DNA of 64,000 nucleotides from Kitasatospora aureofaciens (GCF_001188955.3 NZ_JPRF03000021.1:62001-126000), one strand, 5' to 3'. Shown: positions 53,056-61,801, counted from the stretch's first letter. Made by a program: numbers and translations. The notes: generated by a model not told the origin, from the sequence alone.

Positions 53056-53323
53056 GCGCTTCCCCAGCCTCTAACGGATCGTCAAAACTAAACAGAACTC
53101 GCCAGAATCCGACTAGTTCGAACATGGCGAGGGATATCGAACGGCCTGGCTCGCCGCCGTGTCAAGGCTTCAGACGAAGCCCGTCGGCTCCGCGGCGGGC
53201 GCACCGGCACAATGCGGCGGTCGTCCGGGGAAGGATGTCGGGGCAGGGACGTTTCACAACGCCGGGTAGTTGGCGTATTTGGCCGTCATCACCGGCACCG
53301 CGCTCAGAGGCTCCGCCAGCAGG
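53056..53323. other. Upstream region of the alpha-galactosidase gene and IS edge
   Basis: The AT-richer stretch next to the ATG (53075-53125) probably holds the alpha-galactosidase promoter. No further gene is seen before the IS fragment. Confidence 0.4.
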
Positions 53324-53790
53324 TCATCGGATGCGTGGGCTACGAGGTCGGGCGTTCCAGCGGCGGTGGGTCCAGGCGCGTCGGATGAGGCAGCGGACGG
53401 TGACGACGGTGCAGGCCGGTGCGAGGAAGAACTGGACCGCCGCCTTGCGCCGCTCGGTGCGGCGTCGGAGCTTGCCGAAGTTGTTCATCCAGGAGTTCGT
53501 GCGTTCGACGACCCATCGGCCGCCGCTTTGGGTCGGGGCCTTCACGCCGCGTGGGGCGATGCGGGCCTCGATCCGGCGGTCGGGCAGGTCGTCGTGGACC
53601 GGGCGGTAGTCGTATCCGGCATCCAGGGTCGGAGCGGGTGTTCGGACAGCGGCCCCAGGGCCGTCTCCAGGGCGGTGTAGCGGTCGAGGGTGGCAGGCAG
53701 CAGGGTGCCGTCGCGAATGCTGGCCGGTGCCGGTTCCGTGACCGGCGGTATGCCGCGCGCGGTGGTCAACTGGATGCGTTTCAGGCCGAG
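53324..53790 (-). pseudogene. IS5/IS4-type transposase fragment (C-terminal half)
   Basis: The minus strand reads IQLTTARGIPPVTEPAPASI, a frame change near 53640, then TLDAGYDYRPVHDDLPDRRI, GGRWVVERTNSWMNNFGKLR (catalytic Glu region) and a stop at 53324. The N-terminal DDE half is missing. The fragment abuts the truncated oxidoreductase gene, whose 5' end it probably removed. Confidence 0.7.
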
Positions 53791-53810
53791 TTCGGACCGG
53801 CCGACCGGAC

Positions 53811-54605
53811 ACTTACCGGCACATTCGCCTCCGGAGGGGCTTTCCGGTGCGGTTCGGCATCACCTTGCCGGCCGGGTTCGGCAGCGACTTCGCCGGAGTG
53901 GTGGACGAGGTGGGCGCCCAAGCCACGGGATTCACGGCCGGCGACCGGGTGTACGGGGCTGCGATCGGCCGGTCCGTCGCCGATTTCGTGCTGGTCGAGA
54001 CCCCCGCCGCCCACCTGTGGCCCACCCCGGAGGGCGTCGCCGACGAGGTGGCGAGCGTGCTTCCGGTGTCCGGCCTGACGGCCTCCGCCGCGCTCGCCGC
54101 GATCGGGCTCCGCGCCGGGGACACCGTCCCGATCGGTGGGGCGGCGGGCGGCGTGGGCGTCTTCGCCGTGCAGCTGGCGAAGCTTGCGGGTGCCCGGGTG
54201 CTCGGCACCGCCTCCAAGGGCACGTTCGGATTCCTGCGCGGGCTCGGCGCCGAACCCGTGGCGTACGGCCCCGGCCTGGCGGACCGGGTTCGGGCCCTGG
54301 CACCCGAGGGGATCACCGCCGCAACCGACCTGTTCGGAAGGGAGGCGGCCGAGACCGCGCTCGAGCTCGGCGTGGCACCCGAGCGGATCTCCGTCGTAGC
54401 CGACGGCCCCGCCCCACCGCCCGGTGTGCGCAAGACGGGCGCCCTCGATGCGGGTCCGGGCGCCCTGGAACGGATCGCCGACGCGATCCGTTCCGGCGAG
54501 ATCACGGTGCCGATCGCGGCGACCTTCCCGGTCGAGCGGATTCGCGAAGCCGTGCCGATGCAGGCCGAGGGGCATGTTCACGGCAAAATCGTGATCGCAC
54601 TGTGA
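53811..54605 (+). pseudogene. Zinc-independent quinone oxidoreductase (MDR), 5'-truncated
   Basis: The medium-chain dehydrogenase/reductase frame is open from about 53811, reading FPVRFGITLPAGFGSDFAGV, then the Rossmann motif GGAAGGVGVFAVQLAKLAGA (nucleotide binding) and the C-terminal SGEITVPIAATFPVERIREA. About 50 N-terminal residues normally present are missing, replaced by the IS fragment. The first in-frame start (GTG, 53847) gives a 252-aa product lacking the catalytic-domain start, so it is probably inactive. Confidence 0.7.
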
Positions 54606-54649
54606 ACCGGCACAAGGTTGACTCAGCGACCAGGACGCGTGCGCGTATC

Positions 54650-54800
54650 GCGTCGTGATCGTCCTGTGGTTCTGCCTGCGCTTCGAGGCCTGATCCGGTA
54701 GACCGCTGTGCGTGACACGAATACAGCTGACGGACGAAGAGTGGGAGTTCATCGGGCCGCACCTGCCGGTCGGCGGGTACGCCCGTATCCCGAGCGCCCA
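54650..54800 (+). mobile_element. Isolated left end of an IS5-family element
   Basis: GATCCGGTAGACC-x-TGTGCGTGACACGA, followed by the start TRIQLTDEEWEFIGPHLPVG, matches the left end and transposase start of the IS5 element at about 44.23 kb. Only the first 30 or so codons are present before unrelated sequence. A solo end, useful as a recombination scar. Confidence 0.65.
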
Positions 54801-54893
54801 CAGATCCGTTGACATCGTGCATGCCATGCCAACGACGACCGTCACCGTTCGTACCGCCCATTGCGAGGCAGAGCCGTTCTTCGTACAGACCGC

Positions 54894-55736
54894 CTACTGA
54901 CGGGTGCCCTTGACCGTGGGCTGTGTCTTCTGGTTGTAGATCTCCTTGCCGTCCGCGTCGTAGGCGTGGACGTAGGGGTCCGGGGGGAAGGAGTTGCCGT
55001 TGGGGCTGGTGGAGATGGCCGCCGTGTGGACGAACGCGCCGCCTGCCATGACGGCCGGGTACTGCGTCGGGTCGTCGCCGTAGCTGATGGTGACCTTGGC
55101 GACATCGGGTGTGTAGTGCCCGGCGCCCAGCGAGAGGGACTGCCCGGCGCCGGCCGGCGCGCTGAAGCTGTCGAAGTACTCGATCAGGTGACCGGTGCCC
55201 CACAGGCGATCGTTGATGAACGTCGGGGGGACGGACCTGCTGTTGCCCTTGTGGCCCTTCGACTCGCATTGCACGTACTGGTTGGCGGAGTTGACGGCGA
55301 TGACCACGCCGTCGGTGGTCGACGAGGCGACGGGCGCGCGGACCGCGATCACCGCGTGGTACTGCGACGCCTCGGAGCCCAGGCAGGAGGCCAGGATCTC
55401 GGAGACGGCCCCAGCGTCGATCGGGGCTGTCGTCGTGCTGGTGACGGTGAAAGCGGCCGGGGTGTGGGGGGAAGCCGACACGGAGGGGACGTCTGTGGTG
55501 GCTGCTCCTTGTTGTGGTCCCGGTGAGTGTTGTGGTCCCGGTGAGTGCAGCACGGACGGGAGAGCCAGGCACAGGACTGCTGCGGTGCAGGCCGCGGTCG
55601 CGCCCAGAGCGTGCCGACGGTGGCGGCGCTGGTCGGCGCGTCGGCGGATCTCCGCAGCGGGCAGGGTCGGTGCGGGCATCTGCGTGCCGAGCAGCCGCAG
55701 CCGGTCGGCGAGGGTCTCATGGATGGGGTCAGACAC
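54894..55736 (-). CDS. Membrane-anchored partner of SigE-like sigma factor (putative anti-sigma/effector)
   Basis: A 280-aa protein: a cytoplasmic N-terminus of about 40 residues (DPIHETLADRLRLLGTQMPA), one transmembrane helix (about residues 43-62, TAACTAAVLCLALPSV), a Ser/Pro/Thr linker, then an extracellular domain of about 180 residues (ILASCLGSEASQYHAVIAVR to KEIYNQKTQPTVKG). It starts with GTG overlapping the sigma factor stop by 8 bp, the layout of an anti-sigma gene, though no zinc motif is present. The exported domain is almost identical to the secreted protein at 56494-57249. Domain function unknown. Confidence 0.75.
   Translation of the reverse strand: MSDPIHETLADRLRLLGTQMPAPTLPAAEIRRRADQRRHRRHALGATAACTAAVLCLALPSVLHSPGPQHSPGPQQGAATTDVPSVSASPHTPAAFTVTSTTTAPIDAGAVSEILASCLGSEASQYHAVIAVRAPVASSTTDGVVIAVNSANQYVQCESKGHKGNSRSVPPTFINDRLWGTGHLIEYFDSFSAPAGAGQSLSLGAGHYTPDVAKVTISYGDDPTQYPAVMAGGAFVHTAAISTSPNGNSFPPDPYVHAYDADGKEIYNQKTQPTVKGTRQ
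54904..55450 (-). repeat. Inverted repeat, copy 1 (about 545 bp)
   Basis: Near-identical in reverse orientation to about 56690-57235. It covers the extracellular domain of the sigma-factor partner. Only a few substitutions are seen (for example VSEILA versus VAEILA, YDADGK versus YNADGK). Confidence 0.85.
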
Positions 55737-56241
55737 GGAGCTTTCCTTCCTCGCTGGTCGGGGCCTGGTCAGCGAGTATGGCCGCGAGCGCGGTCCGGCC
55801 GCGGGCGAGGCGACTCTTGACGGCGCTGACGCTGGCGCCGGTCTCGGCCGCGACCTGCTCGACGGAGAGGTCGCACATGTGGTGCAGGACCAGGGCGCTC
55901 CGCTGTGCCTCGGGCAGGTCGCGGAGCGCGGTGACCAGTATCAGGTGCTCCTCGGTGGGCGGCTCGACGGTGAATGGTTCTTGGCGGTGATGGCGTCCGG
56001 CCAGGAGCAGGCCCCGGGCGAGACGCCGCCAGCGGGAGTGGGCCAGCCGCCGGGCCGTGGTCCGGATCCATGCCTCCGGGGCATTGCCCGGGTCGAAGGT
56101 ACGCCTTCGGCCCCACGCACGGATGAAGGCCTCCTGGACCACGTCCTGTGCCTCGGACCAGTTGCCGGTTATCACGTAGAGCTGCCCGGTCAAGCGGGAG
56201 AAGGACGCCGCGTAGAACGCGTCGAACTCCTGTGGCGTCAT
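55729..56241 (-). CDS. ECF sigma factor (SigE-like family)
   Basis: A 170-aa sigma-70 family protein with region 2 (FYAASFSRLTGQLYVITGNW, SEAQDVVQEAFIRAWGRRRT) and region 4 (LPEAQRSALVLHHMCDLSVE, QVAAETGASVSAVKSRLARG). The ATG at 56241 has GAGGAGAGG upstream; the TTG just before it is unlikely. The gene overlaps the downstream membrane protein gene by 8 bp, so sigma factor and partner form an operon. It probably responds to an envelope or extracellular cue sensed by the partner and may drive its own operon. Confidence 0.93.
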   Translation of the reverse strand: MTPQEFDAFYAASFSRLTGQLYVITGNWSEAQDVVQEAFIRAWGRRRTFDPGNAPEAWIRTTARRLAHSRWRRLARGLLLAGRHHRQEPFTVEPPTEEHLILVTALRDLPEAQRSALVLHHMCDLSVEQVAAETGASVSAVKSRLARGRTALAAILADQAPTSEEGKLRV

Positions 56242-56244
56242 CAA

Positions 56245-56493
56245 AGGCCTCTCCTCCGGGGCTGTCCGTCAGCTCGCGGCACGCGCGGCACGCGAGGAAG
56301 CACTCCTCGGCCGCGGCGGGGCAGCCGTGCGTCCTGGGCGGAGCCTCCCGCCCTGTACGCACGAGCGCCGTCCCGGGGTTGCACCGACGGTCTATGACCT
56401 GGATCACCTGTACTGGGTGCGACCTGCCGGGCGCCGGGAGGCGTACAGGGGTGCTGGCATCAACCGGACGCCCGCAGGAAAGGACACGGATTC
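56245..56493. promoter_or_regulatory. Divergent promoter region (sigma operon / secreted paralogue)
   Basis: A 249-bp spacer between the leftward sigma operon and the rightward secreted paralogue. No clear palindrome is seen. Because the two outputs share a domain, one control region here may serve both. Confidence 0.4.
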
Positions 56494-57249
56494 ATGCGCA
56501 TCCGCCCGATCATGCTCATCACCGCCACCGCCGCAGCCATCGCGACCGCGGGGGGAATGGCCACCGCCGCAACCGGCACCTCCACACCCACCCCCACGGC
56601 CCACGGCAAGCCCTCCGGTGCGCCCACCGCCACGCCCCACGGCGCCGGCTCGTCCGCCACCGGTGTGACTGCCACCCCGGCCGCTTCCACCGTCACCAGC
56701 ACGGCGACAGCCCCGATCGACGCTGGGGCCGTCGCCGAGATCCTGGCCTCCTGCCTGGGCTCCGAGGCGTCGCAGTACCACGCGGTGATCGCGGTCCGCG
56801 CGCCCGTCGCCTCGTCGACCACCGACGGCGTGGTCATCGCCGTCAACTCCGCCAACCAGTACGTGCAATGCGAGTCGAAGGGCCACAAGGGCAACAGCAG
56901 GTCCGTCCCCCCGACGTTCATCAACGATCGCCTGTGGGGCACCGGTCACCTGATCGAGTACTTCGACAGCTTCAGCGCGCCGGCCGGCGCCGGGCAGTCC
57001 CTCTCGCTGGGCGCCGGGCACTACACACCCGATGTCGCCAAGGTCACCATCAGCTACGGCGACGACCCGACGCAGTACCCGGCCGTCATGGCAGGCGGCG
57101 CGTTCGTCCACACGGCGGCCATCTCCACCAGCCCCAACGGGAACTCCTTCCCCCCGGACCCCTACGTCCACGCCTACAACGCGGACGGCAAGGAGATCTA
57201 CAACCAGAAGACACAGCCCACGGTCAAGGGCACTGTCGGCGACGGGTGA
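56494..57249 (+). CDS. Secreted paralogue of the sigma-factor partner's extracellular domain
   Basis: A 251-aa protein with a Sec signal peptide (MRIRPIMLITATAAAIATAG, cleavage near ATAAT), a Thr/Pro/Ala-rich linker, then the same domain of about 180 residues as the membrane protein at 54894-55736 (ILASCLGSEASQYHAVIAVR, DRLWGTGHLIEYFDSFSAPA). It has two Cys that could pair. The ATG has AGGAAAGG upstream. The last four residues differ from the paralogue, and the gene ends 5 bp before an ISL3 end. Function unknown; a soluble decoy or ligand for the same pathway is an inference. Confidence 0.85.
   Translation: MRIRPIMLITATAAAIATAGGMATAATGTSTPTPTAHGKPSGAPTATPHGAGSSATGVTATPAASTVTSTATAPIDAGAVAEILASCLGSEASQYHAVIAVRAPVASSTTDGVVIAVNSANQYVQCESKGHKGNSRSVPPTFINDRLWGTGHLIEYFDSFSAPAGAGQSLSLGAGHYTPDVAKVTISYGDDPTQYPAVMAGGAFVHTAAISTSPNGNSFPPDPYVHAYNADGKEIYNQKTQPTVKGTVGDG
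56690..57235 (+). repeat. Inverted repeat, copy 2 (about 545 bp)
   Basis: Mate of the copy at about 54904-55450. The two arms flank roughly 1.2 kb holding the sigma factor and the divergent promoter, so recombination between them would invert that segment. Confidence 0.85.
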
Positions 57250-58803
57250 AAACTGGTTCTGGATCACTTTCCGTGCCAGAGCTACGGAGCGTCACCAGAG
57301 CCGCGATCATGAACGATCGTGGCTCACGCTCTCCTCCAGAACCTCTGGTTCCACCACACCGACAACGTCGACCTCAACACCATCACCATCCACCACCAGC
57401 ACGTGACCATCCACGCCGCAACCACCGGCGACCGGGCGGCCTGTCCGTCCTGCGGAACCAGCTCGGCGCGGGTTCACAGCCGGTACCGGCGTCGGCTCGC
57501 CCACACCGCCGCAGGCCAGCGGCGGGTCGTGATCGAGTTACAGGTCCGCCGGTTCCGGTGTCGCGAACTGTCGTGCCCGCGGGCCACGTTCGTCGAGCAG
57601 GCAGCCGGGCTGACGTTCCGCCACGGACGGCGAACCCAGGGGCTGCACGCCGCGTTGCAGCGCCTGGCATTGATGCTGGCTGGGCGAGCCGGATCGCGCC
57701 TCGCGGACACGCTCGCCGTTCCGGTGAGCCGCTCGACGCTGCTGCGGCTGATACGTGCCCTGCCCGAGCGGGCAGCGGCGACGCCGCGAGTGCTGGGCAT
57801 CGACGAGTTCGCCCTGCGCAAAGGGCACAACTACGGCACCATCCTGATCGACATCGAGACGCGCAAGCCCGTCGACCTGCTGCCGGACCGCACGACGTCG
57901 ACGGTGGCCCGGTGGCTCGCCGAGCATCCCGGTGTCGAGGTGATCTGCAGGGACCGGTCTCCCGCCTTCGCCGAGGCCGGTCGCCTCGGTGCCCCGGAGG
58001 CGGTCCATGTCGCAGATCGCTGGCACATTTGGTCGAACCTGGCCGAGGCTGTCGAGAAGACCGTCGTCCAGCACCGAGCCCTGCTGCGTGAGCCGAGCGA
58101 CAACACCACCGCCACGGCCGCCGCGGTCATGGAGAACCTGGACCTCGAAGCGGCATCGCCGATGGAACCGCGAACCACCGGCCGGCTGTCCGACCGGGTC
58201 CGCGAACAGCACGCGGCCGTCCACGCCCTGCTTGACCAGGGCATCGCACTGCGGGTGATCGCCCGCCAGCTCAGGCTGGCGCGGAACACTGTCCGCCGCT
58301 ACGCGCATGCGGCGTGCGCGGACGAGCTCCTGGTCGGGCGGTGGACCGGCCGCGCCAGCATCCTCGATCCCTACAAGCCATACCTGCACCAGCGATGGGC
58401 CGAAGGCTGCACCGTCGCCCACCGGCTGTTCGAGGAAGTACGCGAGCGCGGATACCCCGGCGGCGAGAACGTTGTGAAGGTCTACGTGGCCAAGCTCCGG
58501 GAGAGCCTCCCGCACGTCCCACCCCGTAAGGCACCATCGGTGCGGGATGTGACCACCTGGCTCACCCGCCGCCCCGACCGCCTCACCGAGGGCCAGGCCC
58601 AGCAGCTCAAGGCGATCCTGGCCCGGTGCCCGGCACTCGACCGAACCGCCCACCACGTCCGCGCGTTCGCCGAGCTGATGAACAACCGCGAAGGCCGGCA
58701 ATTGGACAAGTGGATCGTGGCTGTTCAGGCCGACGACCTGCCCGCTCTGCACACCTTCGTCACCGGCCTCGGCCAGGACCTCGACGCCGTCACCGCCGGG
58801 CTC

Positions 58804-60187
58804 GGGTCTGTACGGTCTTCGGTGTAACTCCCGATCAAGAGAGAACACCTGATGAGCGACGTGATCGTCTCCGCGGAGGCGGTTGAGGAAGTCCGGCCGG
58901 TCGAGCTCGCGCCGGACGTACTGGACGAGCAGTTGATCGGGCAGTTGGTCGACCGGGCCCGCGCCGGAGGCGTCAAACTGACCGGCGAGGGCGGGCTCCT
59001 GCAGCAGCTCACCAAACGCGTCCTGGAGGCCGCCCTGGAGGGCGAGATCACCGACCACCTCGGCTACGAGAAGCACGACCCGGCCGGCGCCGGCTCGGGG
59101 AACTCCCGCAACGGCACCCGCTCGAAGACCGTGGTCACCGACGTAGGGCCGGTCGAGATCGACGTGCCCCGCGATCGGGAGGGCAGCTTCGAGCCGCAGA
59201 TCGTGCGCAAGCGCCAGCGCCGGCTGACCGGCGTGGACGACATGGTCCTGTCCCTGTCCGCCCGGGGCCTGACACACGGTGAGATCTCCGCCCACCTGGC
59301 CGAGGTCTACGGCGCGAACGTGTCCAAGCAGACCATCTCCACCATCACCGACAAGGTGATCGACGGGATGGCCGAGTGGCAGAACCGGCCCCTGGACCCG
59401 GTCTACCCAGTGATCTTCATCGACTGCGTCCACGTGAAGATCCGCGATGGTCAGGTGGCGAACCGCCCGATCTACGTCGCGCTCGCGGTCACCGTCGAGG
59501 GCACCCGCGAGATCCTCGGTCTGTGGGCCGGCGACGGCGGCGAGGGCGCCAAGTACTGGCTCCACGTCCTCACCGAGATCAAGAATCGCGGCGTCGGCGA
59601 TGTGTGCATGGTCGTCTGCGACGGCCTCAAGGGCCTGCCCGACGCCATCGAGACCGTCTGGCCGCAGGCCATCACCCAGACCTGCGTGGTCCACCTGATG
59701 CGCGCGTCCTTTCGATACGCAGCTCGCCAGGACTGGGACAAGATCTCGAAGGCACTCAAGCCCGTCTACACCGCCCCGACCGCGAAAGCGGCCGAGGACC
59801 GGTTCCTGGAGTTCCAGGAGGCCTGGGGCGACAAGTATCCGGCGATCGTGAAGATGTGGTCGGACGCCTGGGCCGAGTTCGTCCCCTTCCTCCAGTTCGA
59901 CACCGAGATCCGCCGGGTCGTCTGCACCACCAACGCGATCGAGTCGGTCAACGCCCGCATCCGCAAGGCCGTCCGAGCCCGCGGCCACTTCCCCAACGAG
60001 CAGGCCGCGTTGAAGTGCGTCTACATGGCCATCATGGCGCTCGACCCGACCGGAGCCGGCCGCAAACGCTGGACCACCCGCTGGAAGGCCGCACTGAACG
60101 CCTTCGAGATCACCTTCGACGGCCGACTCTCCATCGGCCGCCGGTAGTACAAATCAACCTGAGTTACACCGTTGGCTGGACACACCC
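58804..60187 (+). mobile_element. IS256-family insertion sequence (complete)
   Basis: 1384 bp with imperfect terminal inverted repeats of 27 bp, both beginning GGGT and ending CGGTGTAACTC. The flanking CCGGGCTC at 58796-58803 and at 60188-60195 is an 8-bp target duplication in the ISL3 transposase gene. The element is apparently intact and recently inserted. Confidence 0.9.
58852..60147 (+). CDS. IS256-family (mutator-type) transposase
   Basis: A 431-aa DDE transposase. Family blocks are KRVLEAALEGEITDHLGYEK, RNGTRSKTV, and the catalytic Asp in YPVIFIDCVHVKIRD. The second Asp is in VVCDGLKGLPDAIETVWP, with QTCVVHLMRASFRY, and the catalytic Glu is in TTNAIESVNARIRKAV. Length is usual for the family (about 400-430 aa). 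The ATG follows AAGAGAG. All catalytic residues are present in one frame, so it could be active. Confidence 0.95.
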   Translation: MSDVIVSAEAVEEVRPVELAPDVLDEQLIGQLVDRARAGGVKLTGEGGLLQQLTKRVLEAALEGEITDHLGYEKHDPAGAGSGNSRNGTRSKTVVTDVGPVEIDVPRDREGSFEPQIVRKRQRRLTGVDDMVLSLSARGLTHGEISAHLAEVYGANVSKQTISTITDKVIDGMAEWQNRPLDPVYPVIFIDCVHVKIRDGQVANRPIYVALAVTVEGTREILGLWAGDGGEGAKYWLHVLTEIKNRGVGDVCMVVCDGLKGLPDAIETVWPQAITQTCVVHLMRASFRYAARQDWDKISKALKPVYTAPTAKAAEDRFLEFQEAWGDKYPAIVKMWSDAWAEFVPFLQFDTEIRRVVCTTNAIESVNARIRKAVRARGHFPNEQAALKCVYMAIMALDPTGAGRKRWTTRWKAALNAFEITFDGRLSIGRR

Positions 60188-60318
60188 CCGGGCTCAGCCT
60201 CCGTTACAGCTCCGGTGCAGTCGAGGGCCACAACAACAAGATCAAAATGCTGAAGCGGCAGATGTTCGGCCGAGCCAACTTCGACCTGCTCCGCCTTCGC
60301 GTCCTCCACGCGGCATGA

Positions 60319-60497
60319 CGTCGCCGGTGGTTGCGGCGTGGATGGTCACGTGCTGGTGGTGGATGGTGATGGTGTTGAGCTCGACGTTGTCGGTGTGGTG
60401 GAACCAGAGGTTCTGGAGGAGAGCGTGAGCCACGATCGTTCATGATCGCGGCTCTGGTGACGCTCCGTGGCTCTGGCACGGAAAGTGATCCAGAACC
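60319..60497 (-). repeat. Inverted copy of the ISL3 left end
   Basis: Reading leftward from 60497, the sequence repeats 57255-57433 with a few changes (for example DNVEL for DNVDL), including the start of the transposase. Two left ends in opposite orientation create a terminal inverted repeat of about 180 bp around the ISL3/IS256 composite. Confidence 0.8.
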
Positions 60498-60563
60498 ACG
60501 GTTCAACCGCCGACGACAACCCGCAGTGCGTGGCGAGGCGGTCGGCCCCGCGCTCGCGGGGGG

Positions 60564-61064
60564 TTGCTCCGTGCGCTCCGCGAGCTGCAGGCCCTCGCCG
60601 CCCGGAACCCTCAGACCGAGACCGGCGACGCGGGCCCGGAGTTCGGCACCGCCGTGGACGAGCTCCTCGCCTGGGGCGCCCAGCACCCGCAGGCCAAGGT
60701 CCAGCGAGCGGCCGAGCAGGCCCGCCAGGCGCTGGAGAAGCTCACCGCGCAGCGCGAGGCCGACCAGGCCGTGGCCATGTACGAGCAGCAGGTCGCCACC
60801 CTCAAGGCGCAGCTGGCGAGCGCCGAGCAGGCCCTGCGCGACGCCAAGGCCGGCAAGCCCACCACCTCGGCGTCGAGCACCCGGGCCGGGGCGGCTGCTG
60901 GCTCCGCCGAGCTGGCGCAGCCCGCCGACGAAACCGTCCGCAACACGATCCGCGCCTGGGCGAACCTGCATGGGCACCCGGTCGCGGACCGCGGAGTCAT
61001 CCCCCAGGCGGTGCTGCGCGCCTGGTACGACGTTCACCCCGATACGCTCGCCCAGGCCGGCTGA
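60564..61064 (+). CDS. Lsr2-like C-terminal domain protein
   Basis: 166 aa from a TTG at 60564. The first two-thirds is an Ala/Gln/Glu-rich helical, probably coiled-coil stretch (VQRAAEQARQALEKLTAQRE, ATLKAQLASAEQALRDAKAG). The C-terminal 40 residues match the DNA-binding E3 domain of Lsr2 (IRAWANLHGHPVADRGVIP, VLRAWYDVHPD). Such proteins are frequent on actinomycete mobile elements and may bind AT-rich DNA. The true start is uncertain: the ISL3 copy ends 67 bp upstream and may have cut off the promoter or N-terminus. Confidence 0.7.
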   Translation: MLRALRELQALAARNPQTETGDAGPEFGTAVDELLAWGAQHPQAKVQRAAEQARQALEKLTAQREADQAVAMYEQQVATLKAQLASAEQALRDAKAGKPTTSASSTRAGAAAGSAELAQPADETVRNTIRAWANLHGHPVADRGVIPQAVLRAWYDVHPDTLAQAG

Positions 61065-61066
61065 CC

Positions 61067-61801
61067 ATGGCCGCCCGCCGGCACACCGTGCCGGGCCACC
61101 TCGTCGGCGCGGGCAGGGTCACCCTGTCCCGCACCGGCGGAGGCGCCGGGCCCGACTGGGGCGCCTACGCCGTGCTCTACACGACCCGGCCCGTGGACGG
61201 CGGCAGCGAGGCGGTGATCGGCTACTGCATGCCGGACGACCCGCTGCTCGACCCGGCCTGGGGCCTGCACCGGCAGCAGCCGTACGGCCCGGCCGGCACC
61301 GCCCGCCACCCGCTCGGCGACTACGCGGCCGCGTCCGACCCCGCCCGCGGCCGCAGCGAGTCCCCCGCCTCCTACGGCCAGCGCATGGCGCTGTTCCTGC
61401 TGCGCATCGCCACCGCCACCCGCCTCGTCCACTCCCCGCGCATCACCGACCTGCCCTGGGCCGACTGGACGCTCGCAACCGAGCAGCACGTTCACCTCGC
61501 CCCGGACCCGGACCACCCCGGCCGGGGTGGTCCGGCCACCACCCGGTTCGCGTTGGCCGGCTCCTCACCCTCCGGCCCAAGCAGCCCTGAACCCGTCGGC
61601 GGCCCCGGGTGGGGCCGCCGGCCCCGCCGCGTCCCGGAAGGGAGCAGCACCGCCATGACCACCGCCACCGCCCGCCCCCGGGGTGATCCCGGCAGGTGTC
61701 CTGGGCGACGACTACCCACTGCCATCTCGCCCCTGGTACTCCCTGGAACCCCACGACGGCGCTTTCAGGGACACCCTGGTCGGGTTGCCCGCGATCCGTA
61801 G
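61067..61801 (+). CDS. Hypothetical protein
   Basis: The ATG is 2 bp after the Lsr2-like stop, so the two are probably co-transcribed. The first 160 residues look protein-like (HTVPGHLVGAGRVTLS, DWGAYAVLYTTRPVDGG, GQRMALFLLRIATATRLVHS, LPWADWTLATEQHVHLAPDP). The remaining 80 are Pro/Gly/Arg-rich and may lie outside the real gene. No family is recognised. The pairing with an Lsr2-like gene fits an integrated plasmid or ICE remnant. Confidence 0.5.
   Translation: MAARRHTVPGHLVGAGRVTLSRTGGGAGPDWGAYAVLYTTRPVDGGSEAVIGYCMPDDPLLDPAWGLHRQQPYGPAGTARHPLGDYAAASDPARGRSESPASYGQRMALFLLRIATATRLVHSPRITDLPWADWTLATEQHVHLAPDPDHPGRGGPATTRFALAGSSPSGPSSPEPVGGPGWGRRPRRVPEGSSTAMTTATARPRGDPGRCPGRRLPTAISPLVLPGTPRRRFQGHPGRVARDP

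Larger units (their letters stand above)
57319..60318 (+). pseudogene. ISL3-family transposase, split by IS256 insertion
   Basis: The 5' part (57319-58803, GTG start) has the ISL3 zinc-finger region (ACPSCGTSSARVHSRYRR, FRCRELSCPRATF), the DDE start GIDEFALRKGHNYGTILID, and the HVADRWHIWSNLAEAV segment. The last 40 or so codons lie beyond the IS256 at 60196-60318 (YSSGAVEGHNNKIKMLKRQM, ending RVLHAA-stop). Removing the insertion and one copy of the 8-bp duplication restores one frame, so the gene was intact until recently. Confidence 0.9.
57255..60497 (+). mobile_element. ISL3-family element, interrupted by IS256 and with an inverted left-end copy at its right side
   Basis: The left end is GGTTCTGGATCACTTTCCGT at 57255. 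The same sequence appears reversed, ending at 60497. The element carries an ISL3 transposase split by an IS256 element. Instead of a normal right end, bases 60319-60497 are an inverted copy of the first 180 bp, including the transposase start codons. The flanks (GTGAAAACT and ACGGTTCAA) show no target duplication. Confidence 0.75.
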
